A stretch of DNA of 11,511 nucleotides from Methylococcaceae bacterium (GTDB lineage Bacteria > Pseudomonadota > Gammaproteobacteria > Methylococcales > Methylococcaceae), in contig JAJRDJ010000274.1 of NCBI GenBank assembly GCA_028678445.1, positions 1-11,511 of the forward strand. The letters run 5' to 3'. Shown piece by piece: positions 1 through 6,883 of this stretch (the stretch's first letter is position 1; each line of letters begins with the position of its first letter). The notes beneath the pieces are model-generated. The model saw only the letters and a program-made list of their open reading frames with translations, did not search any database and was not told the DNA's origin. The position numbers and the translations under genes were made by a program.

Positions 1-668
1 AAGACTTGCATTCCGCCGCCGCCCCGCGCGAGCAGTTCGGCCGTGCCGTTGCCGTCGAGGTCGGCGGTCTGGATCGTCGAATAGTATTGCGGAGCATCCC
101 AACCAGTGGGAACGCTATTAACTTCATCAGGGAAGGGGCCCCCGCCGGCCAGTTGGTTCCAGCCGCTGGAGCCCCAGTCGAATACCGCCATGCCGCCGGC
201 GCCCCGCCCAAGCAGTTCGACCGAACCATCGCCGTCGATATCGGCGGTCTGGATGGTCGAATAGTATTGCGGGGCAGCCCACCCCCCCGCATCGGAGAAC
301 CAGGCAAGAGGCGGGGCTAGCTGCGTCCATCCCTGGTTGGTCTTATCCCACTTGAACACCACGATTCCAAGCATACTCCGCGCAAGAATTTCGTCGGCGC
401 CATCGCCATCGATGTCGCCGGTCTGGATCGTCGAATAGTATGGCTGGGAAGTCCAGTAGGTCGTGCCGTTCGCGTCGGAGAAAAAGGACGTACCGTTCTG
501 CCCCAGACCCGCACCCACCAGGTAGTTGCTGTTGGCGTCGAGCAGTGGCTGCCATTGCCCTATGGCTGCGGAGAACTTGTAAACCTCCAAACCGGCGGGG
601 CCCCGCCCCAGCAACTCGGCGGCGCCGTCGCCATCGATATCGCCAGTCTGAATGGTCGCGTAGTACTG
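1..668 (-). repeat. Four FG-GAP-like coding repeats
   Basis: Direct repeats within the secreted propeller gene lie at about 579-668, 351-443, 177-269 and 1-89, with spacing of 75, 58 and 60 codons between equivalent Tyr-Tyr pairs. The copies at about 61-91 and 241-271 are almost identical as DNA, while the one near 640-668 has diverged most. This suggests recent duplication or conversion of the C-terminal units. Confidence 0.75.
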
Positions 669-884
669 AGGTTGAGTGAAGGCGCTGGTCGCCCACGGAG
701 GGAGTTGCAGGCTGGGCCCGCATGGACCCAAGAAACCCGTCGCTGAGTTATCGTAACAAGTGGGCTGGGGCGTCGTCGGCGACGCAGACCTTGGGGATTG
801 ACCCATTGTTTCCGCTTCAACCGCTGGCAGACCTGACCCGATAACGGCAATCAACATGCCGACAAACACTGCATCCATCTTCAT
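1..884 (-). CDS. Secreted FG-GAP/VCBS-type repeat protein (partial, C-terminus beyond left edge)
   Basis: The minus-strand frame is open from ATG at 884 to the window edge, giving 294 codons with no stop. A GAGGAG ribosome site (892-897) lies 7 bases before the ATG and decides the start. Residues 1-24 form a signal peptide ending in AVEA, so the product is exported. After a Pro/Ser/Thr-rich linker, four copies of a unit follow, with Tyr-Tyr pairs at residues 74, 149, 207 and 267. Each reads roughly YYSTIQTxDIDGDGxxELL followed by RGxxG and a hydrophobic strand. DxDGDG is the calcium-binding loop of FG-GAP/VCBS beta-propeller blades (known of the family), so an extracellular or surface propeller protein is inferred. 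Its ligand is unknown. The antisense frames over this stretch are Arg/Pro-rich shadows. I am confident it is coding and less sure of its role. Confidence 0.85.
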   Translation of the reverse strand, partial: MKMDAVFVGMLIAVIGSGLPAVEAETMGQSPRSASPTTPQPTCYDNSATGFLGPCGPSLQLPPWATSAFTQPQYYATIQTGDIDGDGAAELLGRGPAGLEVYKFSAAIGQWQPLLDANSNYLVGAGLGQNGTSFFSDANGTTYWTSQPYYSTIQTGDIDGDGADEILARSMLGIVVFKWDKTNQGWTQLAPPLAWFSDAGGWAAPQYYSTIQTADIDGDGSVELLGRGAGGMAVFDWGSSGWNQLAGGGPFPDEVNSVPTGWDAPQYYSTIQTADLDGNGTAELLARGGGGMQV

Positions 885-1835
885 GGTTTTGCTCCTCGAT
901 GACCGTCGATCAAAAGAGTTACGTTCCACCACTCCATTGTTATCAGTCCTGCCTGGCTACAAGGCAGCATCCGGTTGCGACACTTTCGTCGCCCAAGGAC
1001 ACTCAAAATGGTCCGGGTGCGAGGGCGAGAGTCAGCCTCTTCCATTGGAGGCGGATGCTGCCACCGTGGCAGGCAATATGTCAACAAGAGATGCTCACGC
1101 TTGCGACCGATTTGCAACAGAGGCCAGGGGGTGGGCGTGGAATTTTCTTGCGGCAACAGCCTCAAGGCTTTTCCGCCGCGCCAGCCGCATAATCCCGCCC
1201 TCAGGAGTGCCGATGACAAGGGAGGCATTGCCGCTGGTCCATGCCGGCAGCGCCCAAGCGGCGAAAATGACCTCCACTGCGAACAAGACCCGCGCCAGGT
1301 GCCGCGCGGCTATCCGCCAAATAGGGCGCCCGCCACAGGCAGGCCCTGGTTTTGCAGGGTCAGGGGTAATTCCAGCGATCCGCCATGGGCTACCCGTGAC
1401 ATACCGTCGTGTCATCACGGTGCCCATCAGGCTGGTGACGAAACTGAAGCTGACGACAAGGATCATGAGGGCCGGGATCGACGCCAGCGCCCATGTCACC
1501 AGCAGCATCACCATGGAGACGAAGGTCATTTGCAGATCGGCCACCATGACCTTGCGAGACGCTTCCGGCTGCTCAAGGCCTTCACCACTCCGGGAGGTTA
1601 GTTTTCCGAGGGCGATGGTCTACGCTGAAAACCAAAGGGAAGCCGTGTGGCGGGTGAATCAGGCCGCCTGCAAGTCCCGCGTAAGGGCGAGGAAGGACTG
1701 GACTGCCGAAGGCCATGACCGTAGCGCGAGCGCGGCCGTGCGGCGCCGGAAACGCCATTGGACACAAGGCGTCGTGGGATTCGCTTGAACAACCGTCTTG
1801 AGAAAATGCTCGGGATCGGGTTACAGCTTTGACTT
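885..1835. other. Gene-poor stretch between the propeller gene and the DUF4239 gene
   Basis: About 950 bases contain only one weak coding candidate (1095-1547, minus). Positions 885-1094 should hold the promoter of the propeller gene, but I could not find a pair of hexamers with good spacing. Positions 1548-1835 show no recognisable gene, RNA or terminator. Several long open frames occur on the plus strand, but their products are Arg/Ser/Ala-rich without domains. They look like the by-product of high GC. Confidence 0.5.
1095..1547 (-). CDS. Possible small membrane protein, unknown function
   Basis: This is a 150-codon frame whose first 48 residues look real. There is a short polar start, then a long hydrophobic segment (about residues 8-45) containing WALASIPALMIL, a pattern I associate with small inner-membrane proteins of proteobacteria. 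A second, weaker hydrophobic stretch lies at about residues 82-100. The remainder is Arg/Ala/Pro-rich and may be out-of-frame readthrough, so the gene could be decayed or frameshifted after the first helix. There is no convincing ribosome site: AAGG sits only 2 bases before the ATG. An in-frame TAG upstream and no other start codon between rule out a longer form. I do not recognise a family. It may also be a chance frame. Confidence 0.35.
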   Translation of the reverse strand: MVADLQMTFVSMVMLLVTWALASIPALMILVVSFSFVTSLMGTVMTRRYVTGSPWRIAGITPDPAKPGPACGGRPIWRIAARHLARVLFAVEVIFAAWALPAWTSGNASLVIGTPEGGIMRLARRKSLEAVAARKFHAHPLASVANRSQA

Positions 1836-2651
1836 TCAGTCCGGCTGTCCTATGTTTTTGTCGATATCGTTAAGGCCGCCGAAGGATTTCAAATCCGCCT
1901 TGAACGGTTCGGAGTGAACCCTAAGGTCGCCCGAGAAAGGTGTGCCAAACAGGGCCACAAGATAGAGATTGAGCGCGATGAGGAGAGAGACCATGCCCGT
2001 CATGGCCAGTTGGGCTCGGTAGCTTTCCAGTCGGAAGAAATACGTAAAGACGATCGTTATTACTGCCCCAACACAGAGCACCAGCCATTCGATGGCTGGC
2101 AAACCATGGAGTGCAATGCTGGTTCGCATGCGCCGTTCATCTCTCTGGTCGAGAACTTGTTGAAGTAACACCGGATAGATAGCTTTCTGGTTTTCCGACG
2201 TGGGCTCGAAGTCAGAAACCTCCCGCATGAGTCGCAGCGATAGATGGAGCGCTTCTTTGTGAATTTTGCCTTGATCCATCATCGGCCACTCATGATCGAC
2301 CACCTCGGCGGCGTAAGAGCCGCAGAGCGATTGGATGAGGGTCGCCTTCTCGGTAGGCAATTGTGCAGCCAGCAGGAACACATTGGCCAGCGCATCCGCC
2401 TCCTTCTCGACCGTGGATCGGGCGGTCTGAAAGGTGCCCATGGCATCCACCACCACTAAGCCCAGCAGGACGGCATAGAGCGTCCCGCCCACGGCAAACA
2501 TATTGCCCGCTACATCGTGATAGGGCCTTAGTTGTTCAAGGTCAAACCAACGCCGGATGGCGATAAGCCCGCCCATGGAACAGAGCACAAACACGGCTAT
2601 CAAGAGGGAGCCGGATAGGTAGTTTTCGATGTCAAACAACGCGCTGACCAT
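1836..2651 (-). CDS. DUF4239-type (bestrophin-like) membrane protein
   Basis: This 271-residue protein has four predicted membrane helices at about residues 11-32, 51-71, 186-206 and 214-236. A soluble, helix-rich loop of roughly 110 residues separates the two pairs. The layout and the C-terminal stretch LNLYLVALFGTPFSGDLRV, followed by an acidic tail, match what I know of the DUF4239 family. That family is distantly related in fold to bestrophin channels, and its function is not established. The conserved-looking segment after helix 2 (VVDAMGTFQTARSTVEKEAD) is typical of that family. An in-frame TTG at 2699 would add 16 polar residues. I prefer the ATG at 2651 because helix 1 then starts at the usual place, but neither start has a clear ribosome site. 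It lies divergent from the cupin gene. An ion-channel role would be inference only. Confidence 0.8.
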   Translation of the reverse strand: MVSALFDIENYLSGSLLIAVFVLCSMGGLIAIRRWFDLEQLRPYHDVAGNMFAVGGTLYAVLLGLVVVDAMGTFQTARSTVEKEADALANVFLLAAQLPTEKATLIQSLCGSYAAEVVDHEWPMMDQGKIHKEALHLSLRLMREVSDFEPTSENQKAIYPVLLQQVLDQRDERRMRTSIALHGLPAIEWLVLCVGAVITIVFTYFFRLESYRAQLAMTGMVSLLIALNLYLVALFGTPFSGDLRVHSEPFKADLKSFGGLNDIDKNIGQPD

Positions 2652-2999
2652 GGCTTGCCGTGGGTCCTGATTGCGGGGGTTATCGTTACGGTCGCACAAA
2701 TTGATGCATGGCGCCAGTTTACAGGTCTGAGCGGTTCGCTTCTGCTAGGCTATCCGAATCGCCACAGGTCTTGGATCGCGAGTCCGTGCGGCTACTATAT
2801 CGGCCTCCATCCCCAGGCACGAAAGGGTCCTCGCATGGGCTTTGAGGGTCGTTCGGCGGGCTTCCAGTTGATGGGACGGGAACTACATCTTCGGATATCA
2901 GCGCGTAATTGCGTGCAATGAGGCAAGCGGCATCAGCATCGGCTGACTCGATTTCACCTGAAAGATGACACGGGAATGAGACACAAGCAGGATGTCAGC
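2652..2999. other. Divergent intergenic region (DUF4239 gene / wbuC-like gene)
   Basis: This stretch of about 350 bases separates two genes pointing away from each other, so it should carry both promoters. The best plus-strand candidate I see is TTGGAT (2771-2776), 16 bases, TACTAT (2793-2798), which is weak. For the minus strand, TAAACT-like bases occur near 2715-2722 but without a matching -35. No hairpin, repeat or RNA gene is apparent. Confidence 0.4.
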
Positions 3000-3518
3000 A
3001 TGTTAAATCCGCCACCGAGAACCATCACACAGTACGCGCTTGAATCCTTATCCCGTAGGGCTACCAGCCTCCCCAGAGGCCGTGCCAATCTCAATGTGCA
3101 TCCCCAACTGGACGATCCGGTGCAGCGCCTGTTCAACGCGATGGAGCCGGGCACTTACGTTCGGCCTCACCGGCATGCGCGGCCTGACGGCTGGGAATTG
3201 ATGATGGTTGTGAGTGGGCGGTTCGCCATACTGCTGTTTGATGAGCATGGCCAGGTGACCGAGCGTTTCGATCTTGGGGAGAATGCCATCGCAGCGGTGG
3301 AAATTCCGCCGTTTACCTGGCATTCGGTGGTTTCCCTGCTGCCCGCAACGGTGATGTTCGAGGTAAAACCGGGTCCTTATTTGCCGCTAAGCGACAAGGA
3401 CTTCGCCCACTGGGCTCCCCCGGAAGGGGACGCCGAGTGCGGGCATTTCGTCGAGTGGTATACCGCCGCGCGCCCCGGCGATACTGCTCCCGGTTTTCCA
3501 GTCAATTCAAGCGATTAG
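3000..3518 (+). CDS. wbuC: WbuC-family cupin metalloprotein
   Basis: This 172-residue single-domain cupin has the WbuC signature. The segment DDPVQRLFNAMEPGTYVRPH (residues 38-57) leads into the metal site H57-x-H59 with E66, and H108 in the TWHSV strand completes the classic His-His-Glu-His cupin set. WbuC proteins occur in O-antigen and exopolysaccharide gene clusters and as stand-alone genes. Their reaction is not well defined, and no sugar-biosynthesis genes are visible here. The ATG at 3000 is preceded by AGGA 7 bases upstream. An in-frame ATG at 2976 adds 8 residues but has its GGGA touching the start codon, so it is less likely. The protein has no signal peptide and should be cytoplasmic. 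The last 20 or so residues are a low-complexity Gly/Pro/Ser tail. Confidence 0.85.
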   Translation: MLNPPPRTITQYALESLSRRATSLPRGRANLNVHPQLDDPVQRLFNAMEPGTYVRPHRHARPDGWELMMVVSGRFAILLFDEHGQVTERFDLGENAIAAVEIPPFTWHSVVSLLPATVMFEVKPGPYLPLSDKDFAHWAPPEGDAECGHFVEWYTAARPGDTAPGFPVNSSD

Positions 3519-3567
3519 CTTCACCCATGCGGGGTTTTGATGGGATTGTCGGTGCTCCCCGGGCGAT

Positions 3568-3596
3568 TTGGCAAGTTTCCGGCGGCTTGTTACACT
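3568..3596 (+). promoter_or_regulatory. Sigma-70-type promoter of the lipoprotein gene
   Basis: TTGGCA (3568-3573, 5 of 6 consensus bases) is followed by exactly 17 bases and then TACACT (3591-3596, 4 of 6). TG at 3588-3589 gives an extended -10. It would start transcription near 3603, leaving a leader of about 60 bases before the ATG at 3665. The promoter call is read from the sequence and not tested. Confidence 0.55.
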
Positions 3597-3664
3597 CCTC
3601 ACATGGGCCGCGCTGACCGGGTTTCAGCGTTTCAATCACCTCCACGACACGAAAAAATGTTTTC

Positions 3665-4318
3665 ATGAGAATCTCCTTCCAGTCACTGATTGTCACAGGC
3701 GCTGCATTGGTACTTGCGGGCGGACTGCTCGCCGGCTGCTCATCCAAGAAAAAAACCACGGCCGTCAGCCAGACGGCCATCACCCCCGCCCCAAAGCCCG
3801 GATTCGCCGAGCAGATCGATGCGAAGCTGAGCGCTCGGGTGCAGGCCATCAGCCGAAAGAACCGCATTCTGACCCTGAAGTTCCCAGACGATAAGGTCGC
3901 AAAAGTCAAGGTCGGGCCGGAGGTCAGGAACTTCTCCGAGATTGGCGTGGGCGATACCATCGCGGTGGAGTTCCGGGACCAGGTTGAAGTGTATGTCGCC
4001 GGTCCGGACGGCAAGCCGGCCTGGAATGAAGTCGAGGAAATCAAGAAGGCCCCGAAAGGAACCAAGCCGGGCGCGGCCATCATCCGGGCTTATGAGTATT
4101 CAGCCAAGGTGACCGACATCGATTATGCCACCCGCAAGGTCAAGCTGAAGGGACCTGGCGGCAAAGTTGTGCAGGTCACGGGTGGTCCAGAGGTCAAGCG
4201 CTTCAACGAGATCAAGCCCGGCGACACGGTCGTGGCAAGGCTAATCGAGGCGATCGACATCAAGGTGAAACCCGCTGAGCAGGCCAGCTCGCAGAGCAGG
4301 CCCTACCGCGGTCATTAG
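3665..4318 (+). CDS. Outer-envelope lipoprotein with two tandem beta-rich modules
   Basis: This 217-residue protein starts with a lipoprotein signal peptide. A hydrophobic core is followed by L-A-G-C25, so C25 is the expected lipidation site, with SSKKK just after it. Two homologous modules follow at about residues 57-111 and 147-201. Both read as V-x-x-I, charged residues, a strand, then GPEVRNFSEIGVGDTI in the first copy and GPEVKRFNEIKPGDTV in the second. The two are joined by a Lys/Pro/Gly-rich linker. The GPEV-x-x-F-x-E-I-x-x-GD pattern resembles DUF5666-like small beta-barrel domains, but I do not assign the family firmly. Function is unknown; binding of a ligand, metal or polymer in the periplasm is possible. 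No strong ribosome site precedes the ATG, but the lipobox position supports this start. An extended -10 promoter lies at 3568-3596. Confidence 0.85.
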   Translation: MRISFQSLIVTGAALVLAGGLLAGCSSKKKTTAVSQTAITPAPKPGFAEQIDAKLSARVQAISRKNRILTLKFPDDKVAKVKVGPEVRNFSEIGVGDTIAVEFRDQVEVYVAGPDGKPAWNEVEEIKKAPKGTKPGAAIIRAYEYSAKVTDIDYATRKVKLKGPGGKVVQVTGGPEVKRFNEIKPGDTVVARLIEAIDIKVKPAEQASSQSRPYRGH

Positions 4319-4386
4319 GCGGGTGAGGGACCGGGTAATAGCGATACCTCTTCCTCACATCGGGTCTTGGCAACCGCTAACGGACT

Positions 4387-5832
4387 TCACTCCTTCGGCG
4401 CATGGGTCTTGATGCTGCCAAAGGCCGCCAAGGCCCGTTCCCGGCTGGTTTTCAGGTCGACGATGGGGTGGGGGTAATCAATGCCCAGCCGCACTCCGTA
4501 ATCAGTCAGCGACGATTCAGTCGCCAGCCAGGGCTGGTGTATGGTTCTGGCCGGGAGCCGCGCTAGTTCGGGTACCCAGCGCCGGACATAGCCCCCAGCC
4601 GGGTCGAAGCGCTCGCCTTGCAGAACCGGGTTGAAAATCCGGAAGTACGGCGCGGCGTCGGCACCGCAGCCGGCCGTCCACTGCCAGCCCAGCGAGTTGC
4701 TGGCGAGATCGGCATCCACCAGCGTATCCCAGAACCAGGCCGCGCCTTCTTGCCACGGAATCAGCAGATTCTTGGTCAGCAGGGAGGCGACGATCATACG
4801 GACGCGGTTGTGCATCCAGCCGGTATGCCAGAGTTCGCGCATGCCTGCGTCGATGATCGGAAAACCGGTCTGGCCCCGTTGCCAGAGCCTAAGTTCTTTC
4901 GCATACACCGTGCGCCAGGGCAGGCGGAGAAAGCGGTCATCCAGCGGTTGTTGCGCCGTGTGGGGAAAATGAAACAGCAGATGGTAGGCAAATTCGCGCC
5001 ATCCCAGTTCGCGGATAAAGCACTCCAAGCCGGGACCAGAGATTACCCCCGCGTCATTCAAGAGACGGTTCACAATTTGCCGGGGCGAAATCTCGCCGAA
5101 GTGCAAATAGGGCGACAAACGCGAAGTGCCGGGTTCGGCTGGCAGGTCTCGGGCACCTTTGTAAGCCGAGAGAGCTGTCCGTGTGAAATCCTCCAGGCGT
5201 TCCAGTGCGGCCCGTTCACCTGGCCTCCAGTGCGCGTAAAAACCGGTATCCCAGGGAATGCGTGGCAATAACTCCAGCGCAGCCAGCGGTAGACTCCGAA
5301 TTCCGGCGGGGAGTCGAGACAGGGCAGCGGGGGCGGGTTCCGGCGGCCGATTGAGCCCGAGCGCCTGAACAGCCTTCCAGAAGGGGGTGAAGACCCGATA
5401 GGGCTCACTCCCGCCTCGCTGAACTTCCCACGGCTCATAGAGCAGCGAACTGTTAAAGGTCCGGACACTAAGCCCTGCATCCCGCAAGGTCTGTTTGATC
5501 GCAGTGTCGCGGATCATGTCATCGGGTTCATACAGCCGGTTCCAGAACACCCGCTTCGCTCCGGTTTCAACAATCAACTGCCTCAGCGTATCCAGCTCAT
5601 CACCCTCCCGAATCACCAGGCTTGAACCCATATTACGCAGCGATGCATCCAGGGCAGTGAGGCTATGATGCAGCCACCAACGACCAGCGCTGCCGGGTGA
5701 CCAAGCTCGCTGTGGGTCGCGAGAGTGGATGTAGGCCGGAATGATGGATGCCGCAGCATCCAGGGCGGCCAGCAGGGCAGGATTATCGGCCAGGCGCAGA
5801 TCCCGTCGGAACCAGACGATGGCGGTATTCAT
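4387..5832 (-). CDS. phrB: Deoxyribodipyrimidine photolyase (class I CPD photolyase)
   Basis: The enzyme splits UV-induced cyclobutane pyrimidine dimers using blue light and reduced FAD. The 481-residue product has the N-terminal antenna-binding Rossmann domain (IVWFRRDLRLADNP at residues 5-18). It also has the C-terminal FAD domain: RLSPYLHFGEISP (238-250), WREFAYHL (278-285), TGWMHNRVRM (337-346) and LASNSLGWQW (376-385). From memory of E. coli PhrB, key residues align with a constant shift of one. The Trp electron chain is W383, W360 and W306. The flavin N5 partner is N379. Lesion contacts are E275, W278, N342, R343, M346 and W385. All are present, so an active CPD photolyase is expected. 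The antenna cofactor cannot be decided. The start at 5832 overlaps the upstream stop as ATGA, implying coupled translation. The frame continues 53 codons upstream, but that part lies inside the neighbouring gene and is not photolyase-like. Confidence 0.95.
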   Translation of the reverse strand: MNTAIVWFRRDLRLADNPALLAALDAAASIIPAYIHSRDPQRAWSPGSAGRWWLHHSLTALDASLRNMGSSLVIREGDELDTLRQLIVETGAKRVFWNRLYEPDDMIRDTAIKQTLRDAGLSVRTFNSSLLYEPWEVQRGGSEPYRVFTPFWKAVQALGLNRPPEPAPAALSRLPAGIRSLPLAALELLPRIPWDTGFYAHWRPGERAALERLEDFTRTALSAYKGARDLPAEPGTSRLSPYLHFGEISPRQIVNRLLNDAGVISGPGLECFIRELGWREFAYHLLFHFPHTAQQPLDDRFLRLPWRTVYAKELRLWQRGQTGFPIIDAGMRELWHTGWMHNRVRMIVASLLTKNLLIPWQEGAAWFWDTLVDADLASNSLGWQWTAGCGADAAPYFRIFNPVLQGERFDPAGGYVRRWVPELARLPARTIHQPWLATESSLTDYGVRLGIDYPHPIVDLKTSRERALAAFGSIKTHAPKE

Positions 5833-6224
5833 GGGGCGGAGGCATCCTCCGGGATACTGCAAGCCCCATCCCGGCACCGGCGCCGGAAATGCCAGCCGGC
5901 AAATCGCACGTAAATAACTTCCAACAGCGGTACCAGCCCCAGGGACCGGCAGAGCCCCGCCAGCCAGCGATAACGGGGCAACTCCGCCCACAAGGCGATG
6001 AAGGCGCTTGCTCCGACGTGCATGGTCCCGGTGCTGTCGATGACATGAAACAACTTCAGGGCTTCCTCCCTGTTCAAGCCAAATCGGCCAATATCGGCTC
6101 CTGGCTGGGTCACATCAAGCCACTCGATAGGCCTCTCGCCGGCCAGCCGGCGGTAGTGGTTGATCTCGCGGCTACACAGCGGGCATCCGCCATCGTAGAG
6201 CACCGTCGTCTGGGATTGAGTCAT
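5829..6224 (-). CDS. DUF393 / DCC-family thiol-disulfide oxidoreductase-like protein
   Basis: This 131-residue protein begins with the family hallmark: VLYDGGCPLCSREI (residues 8-21), containing the D11-x-x-C14-P-x-C17 motif of DCC proteins. These have a thioredoxin-like fold and are thought to act in redox reactions; physiological partners are generally unknown. The rest (EWLDVTQPGA, GASAFIALWAELPRYRWLAG, a final hydrophobic helix near 96-112) fits the family. Two further cysteines, C117 and C122, sit in the C-terminal tail, where they could form a second pair. The ATG at 6224 has GAGG 7 bases upstream. The longer in-frame opening to 6368 encodes a His/Gln-rich stretch unlike the family. It is the first gene of a two-gene operon, its TGA overlapping the photolyase ATG. 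Co-expression with the photolyase suggests, but does not prove, a role in redox support or light stress. Confidence 0.88.
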   Translation of the reverse strand: MTQSQTTVLYDGGCPLCSREINHYRRLAGERPIEWLDVTQPGADIGRFGLNREEALKLFHVIDSTGTMHVGASAFIALWAELPRYRWLAGLCRSLGLVPLLEVIYVRFAGWHFRRRCRDGACSIPEDASAP

Positions 6225-6433
6225 CGGTGTGCCTCGTTGTTGTGTGAATTGAGCGTATTTTGATGAGCGCCAGCCTGGCCAGTTCTCAGCGGAATATTGC
6301 CGATGCGGCCAGTGTCCTGCCGGATGACCCTGGTGCTCATGATGGCCCCGGAGTTCTGAGTCCCCCAACCCTCAGCAAGCGACTGCATGTTAAGCTAGGC
6401 GCGTGAGTAGAACCACTCTCCCGAGGAGCGACG
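6225..6433. promoter_or_regulatory. Divergent promoter region (DUF393-photolyase operon / secreted YG-rich gene)
   Basis: These 209 bases lie between two outward-pointing genes and must hold both start regions. Ribosome sites are clear on both sides: GAGG before 6224 on the minus strand, and GAGGAG at 6423-6428 on the plus strand. I could not find a well-spaced hexamer pair for either direction, nor a clear operator palindrome. Confidence 0.4.
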
Positions 6434-6775
6434 ATGAAGCGCACGATCTGGCCTATGCTTTTGTGTGTCTTGTTTGCCCATCCGATGCTGGTGGCAGCAG
6501 ACGATGGTGATGGCGCGGAACTGCAGGATATCGATGCCGGAGCGCAGTCTGAAACCAGCGATGACGATGACATCATGCGCAGTTCAAATGGACCTGGCCA
6601 ACCCCAGCAAGATCCAGTACTGACCGTATATGACCGTAACGGCTATCCTTCCGTATATGGGTACCCCTATGGCTATGGTTATCCGTATGGCTATGGCTAC
6701 GGCTATGTTTATCGCTATAACGGTAATCGTAGTTTGGCTCCCAACCTCGGGGCAGGTGGCGGCGGGGGGCGGTAA
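6434..6775 (+). CDS. Small secreted Tyr/Gly-rich repeat protein
   Basis: This 113-residue protein has a signal peptide (residues 1-22, core MLLCVLFAHPMLV, cut near A-A/D-D). The mature part has three zones. An acidic stretch rich in Asp/Glu (23-47) comes first, then a Gln/Pro/Asn linker. A Tyr-Gly-Tyr-Pro repeat zone (75-95) follows, and the protein ends in Gly-rich GAGGGGGR. The ATG has GAGGAG 5 bases upstream, a strong ribosome site. I recognise no domain. Tyr/Gly-rich secreted proteins can form disordered or adhesive envelope material or bind metals through the acidic part, but that is inference. It is followed on the same strand by the YihY-type gene after 108 bases, so the two could be co-transcribed. 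The composition is unlike any neighbour. Confidence 0.75.
   Translation: MKRTIWPMLLCVLFAHPMLVAADDGDGAELQDIDAGAQSETSDDDDIMRSSNGPGQPQQDPVLTVYDRNGYPSVYGYPYGYGYPYGYGYGYVYRYNGNRSLAPNLGAGGGGGR
6656..6718 (+). repeat. Short tandem TATGGC-type coding repeats (YGYPYG)
   Basis: A run of alternating Tyr, Gly and Pro codons encodes YGYPYGYGYPYGYGYGYVYR. The DNA units, of about 6, 12 and 18 bases, vary in third positions (TAT/TAC, GGC/GGT). The repeat is therefore kept at protein level rather than being a fresh slippage product, though unit number could still vary between strains. Confidence 0.7.
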
Positions 6776-6883
6776 GACTAGTGGTTCTCCCGAAGCTTCA
6801 CGTGGCATGCTTAAAATCAGATTGGGTTGGAAGGTTATCAATTCGGGCGTGAAGCGGCTGGAGCATTCCTGATCCATCGCACC

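Noticed and set aside
856..1788. 310-codon open frame on the plus strand
   Set aside because: It overlaps the start of the well-supported propeller gene in antisense, has no ribosome site, and its product is Arg/Ser-rich with no domain or membrane pattern. It is probably a chance frame in GC-rich DNA.
3502..4083. 193-codon open frame on the minus strand
   Set aside because: It lies antisense to the lipoprotein gene, which has a lipobox, two matching modules and a promoter; the antisense product has no recognisable features.
4319..4386. Possible terminator between the converging lipoprotein and photolyase genes (GTGAGG ... CCTCAC)
   Set aside because: The two arms are 6 bases long and about 26 bases apart, with no T run on either strand, so I do not call it.
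4618..5271. 217-codon open frame on the plus strand
   Set aside because: It lies antisense to the FAD domain of the photolyase, where every key residue is in the minus-strand frame.
5833..5991. 53-codon N-terminal extension of the photolyase
   Set aside because: It lies inside the DCC-family gene in another frame, is Gly/Pro/Ala-rich, and the standard photolyase start IVWFRRDLR follows the ATG at 5832 directly.
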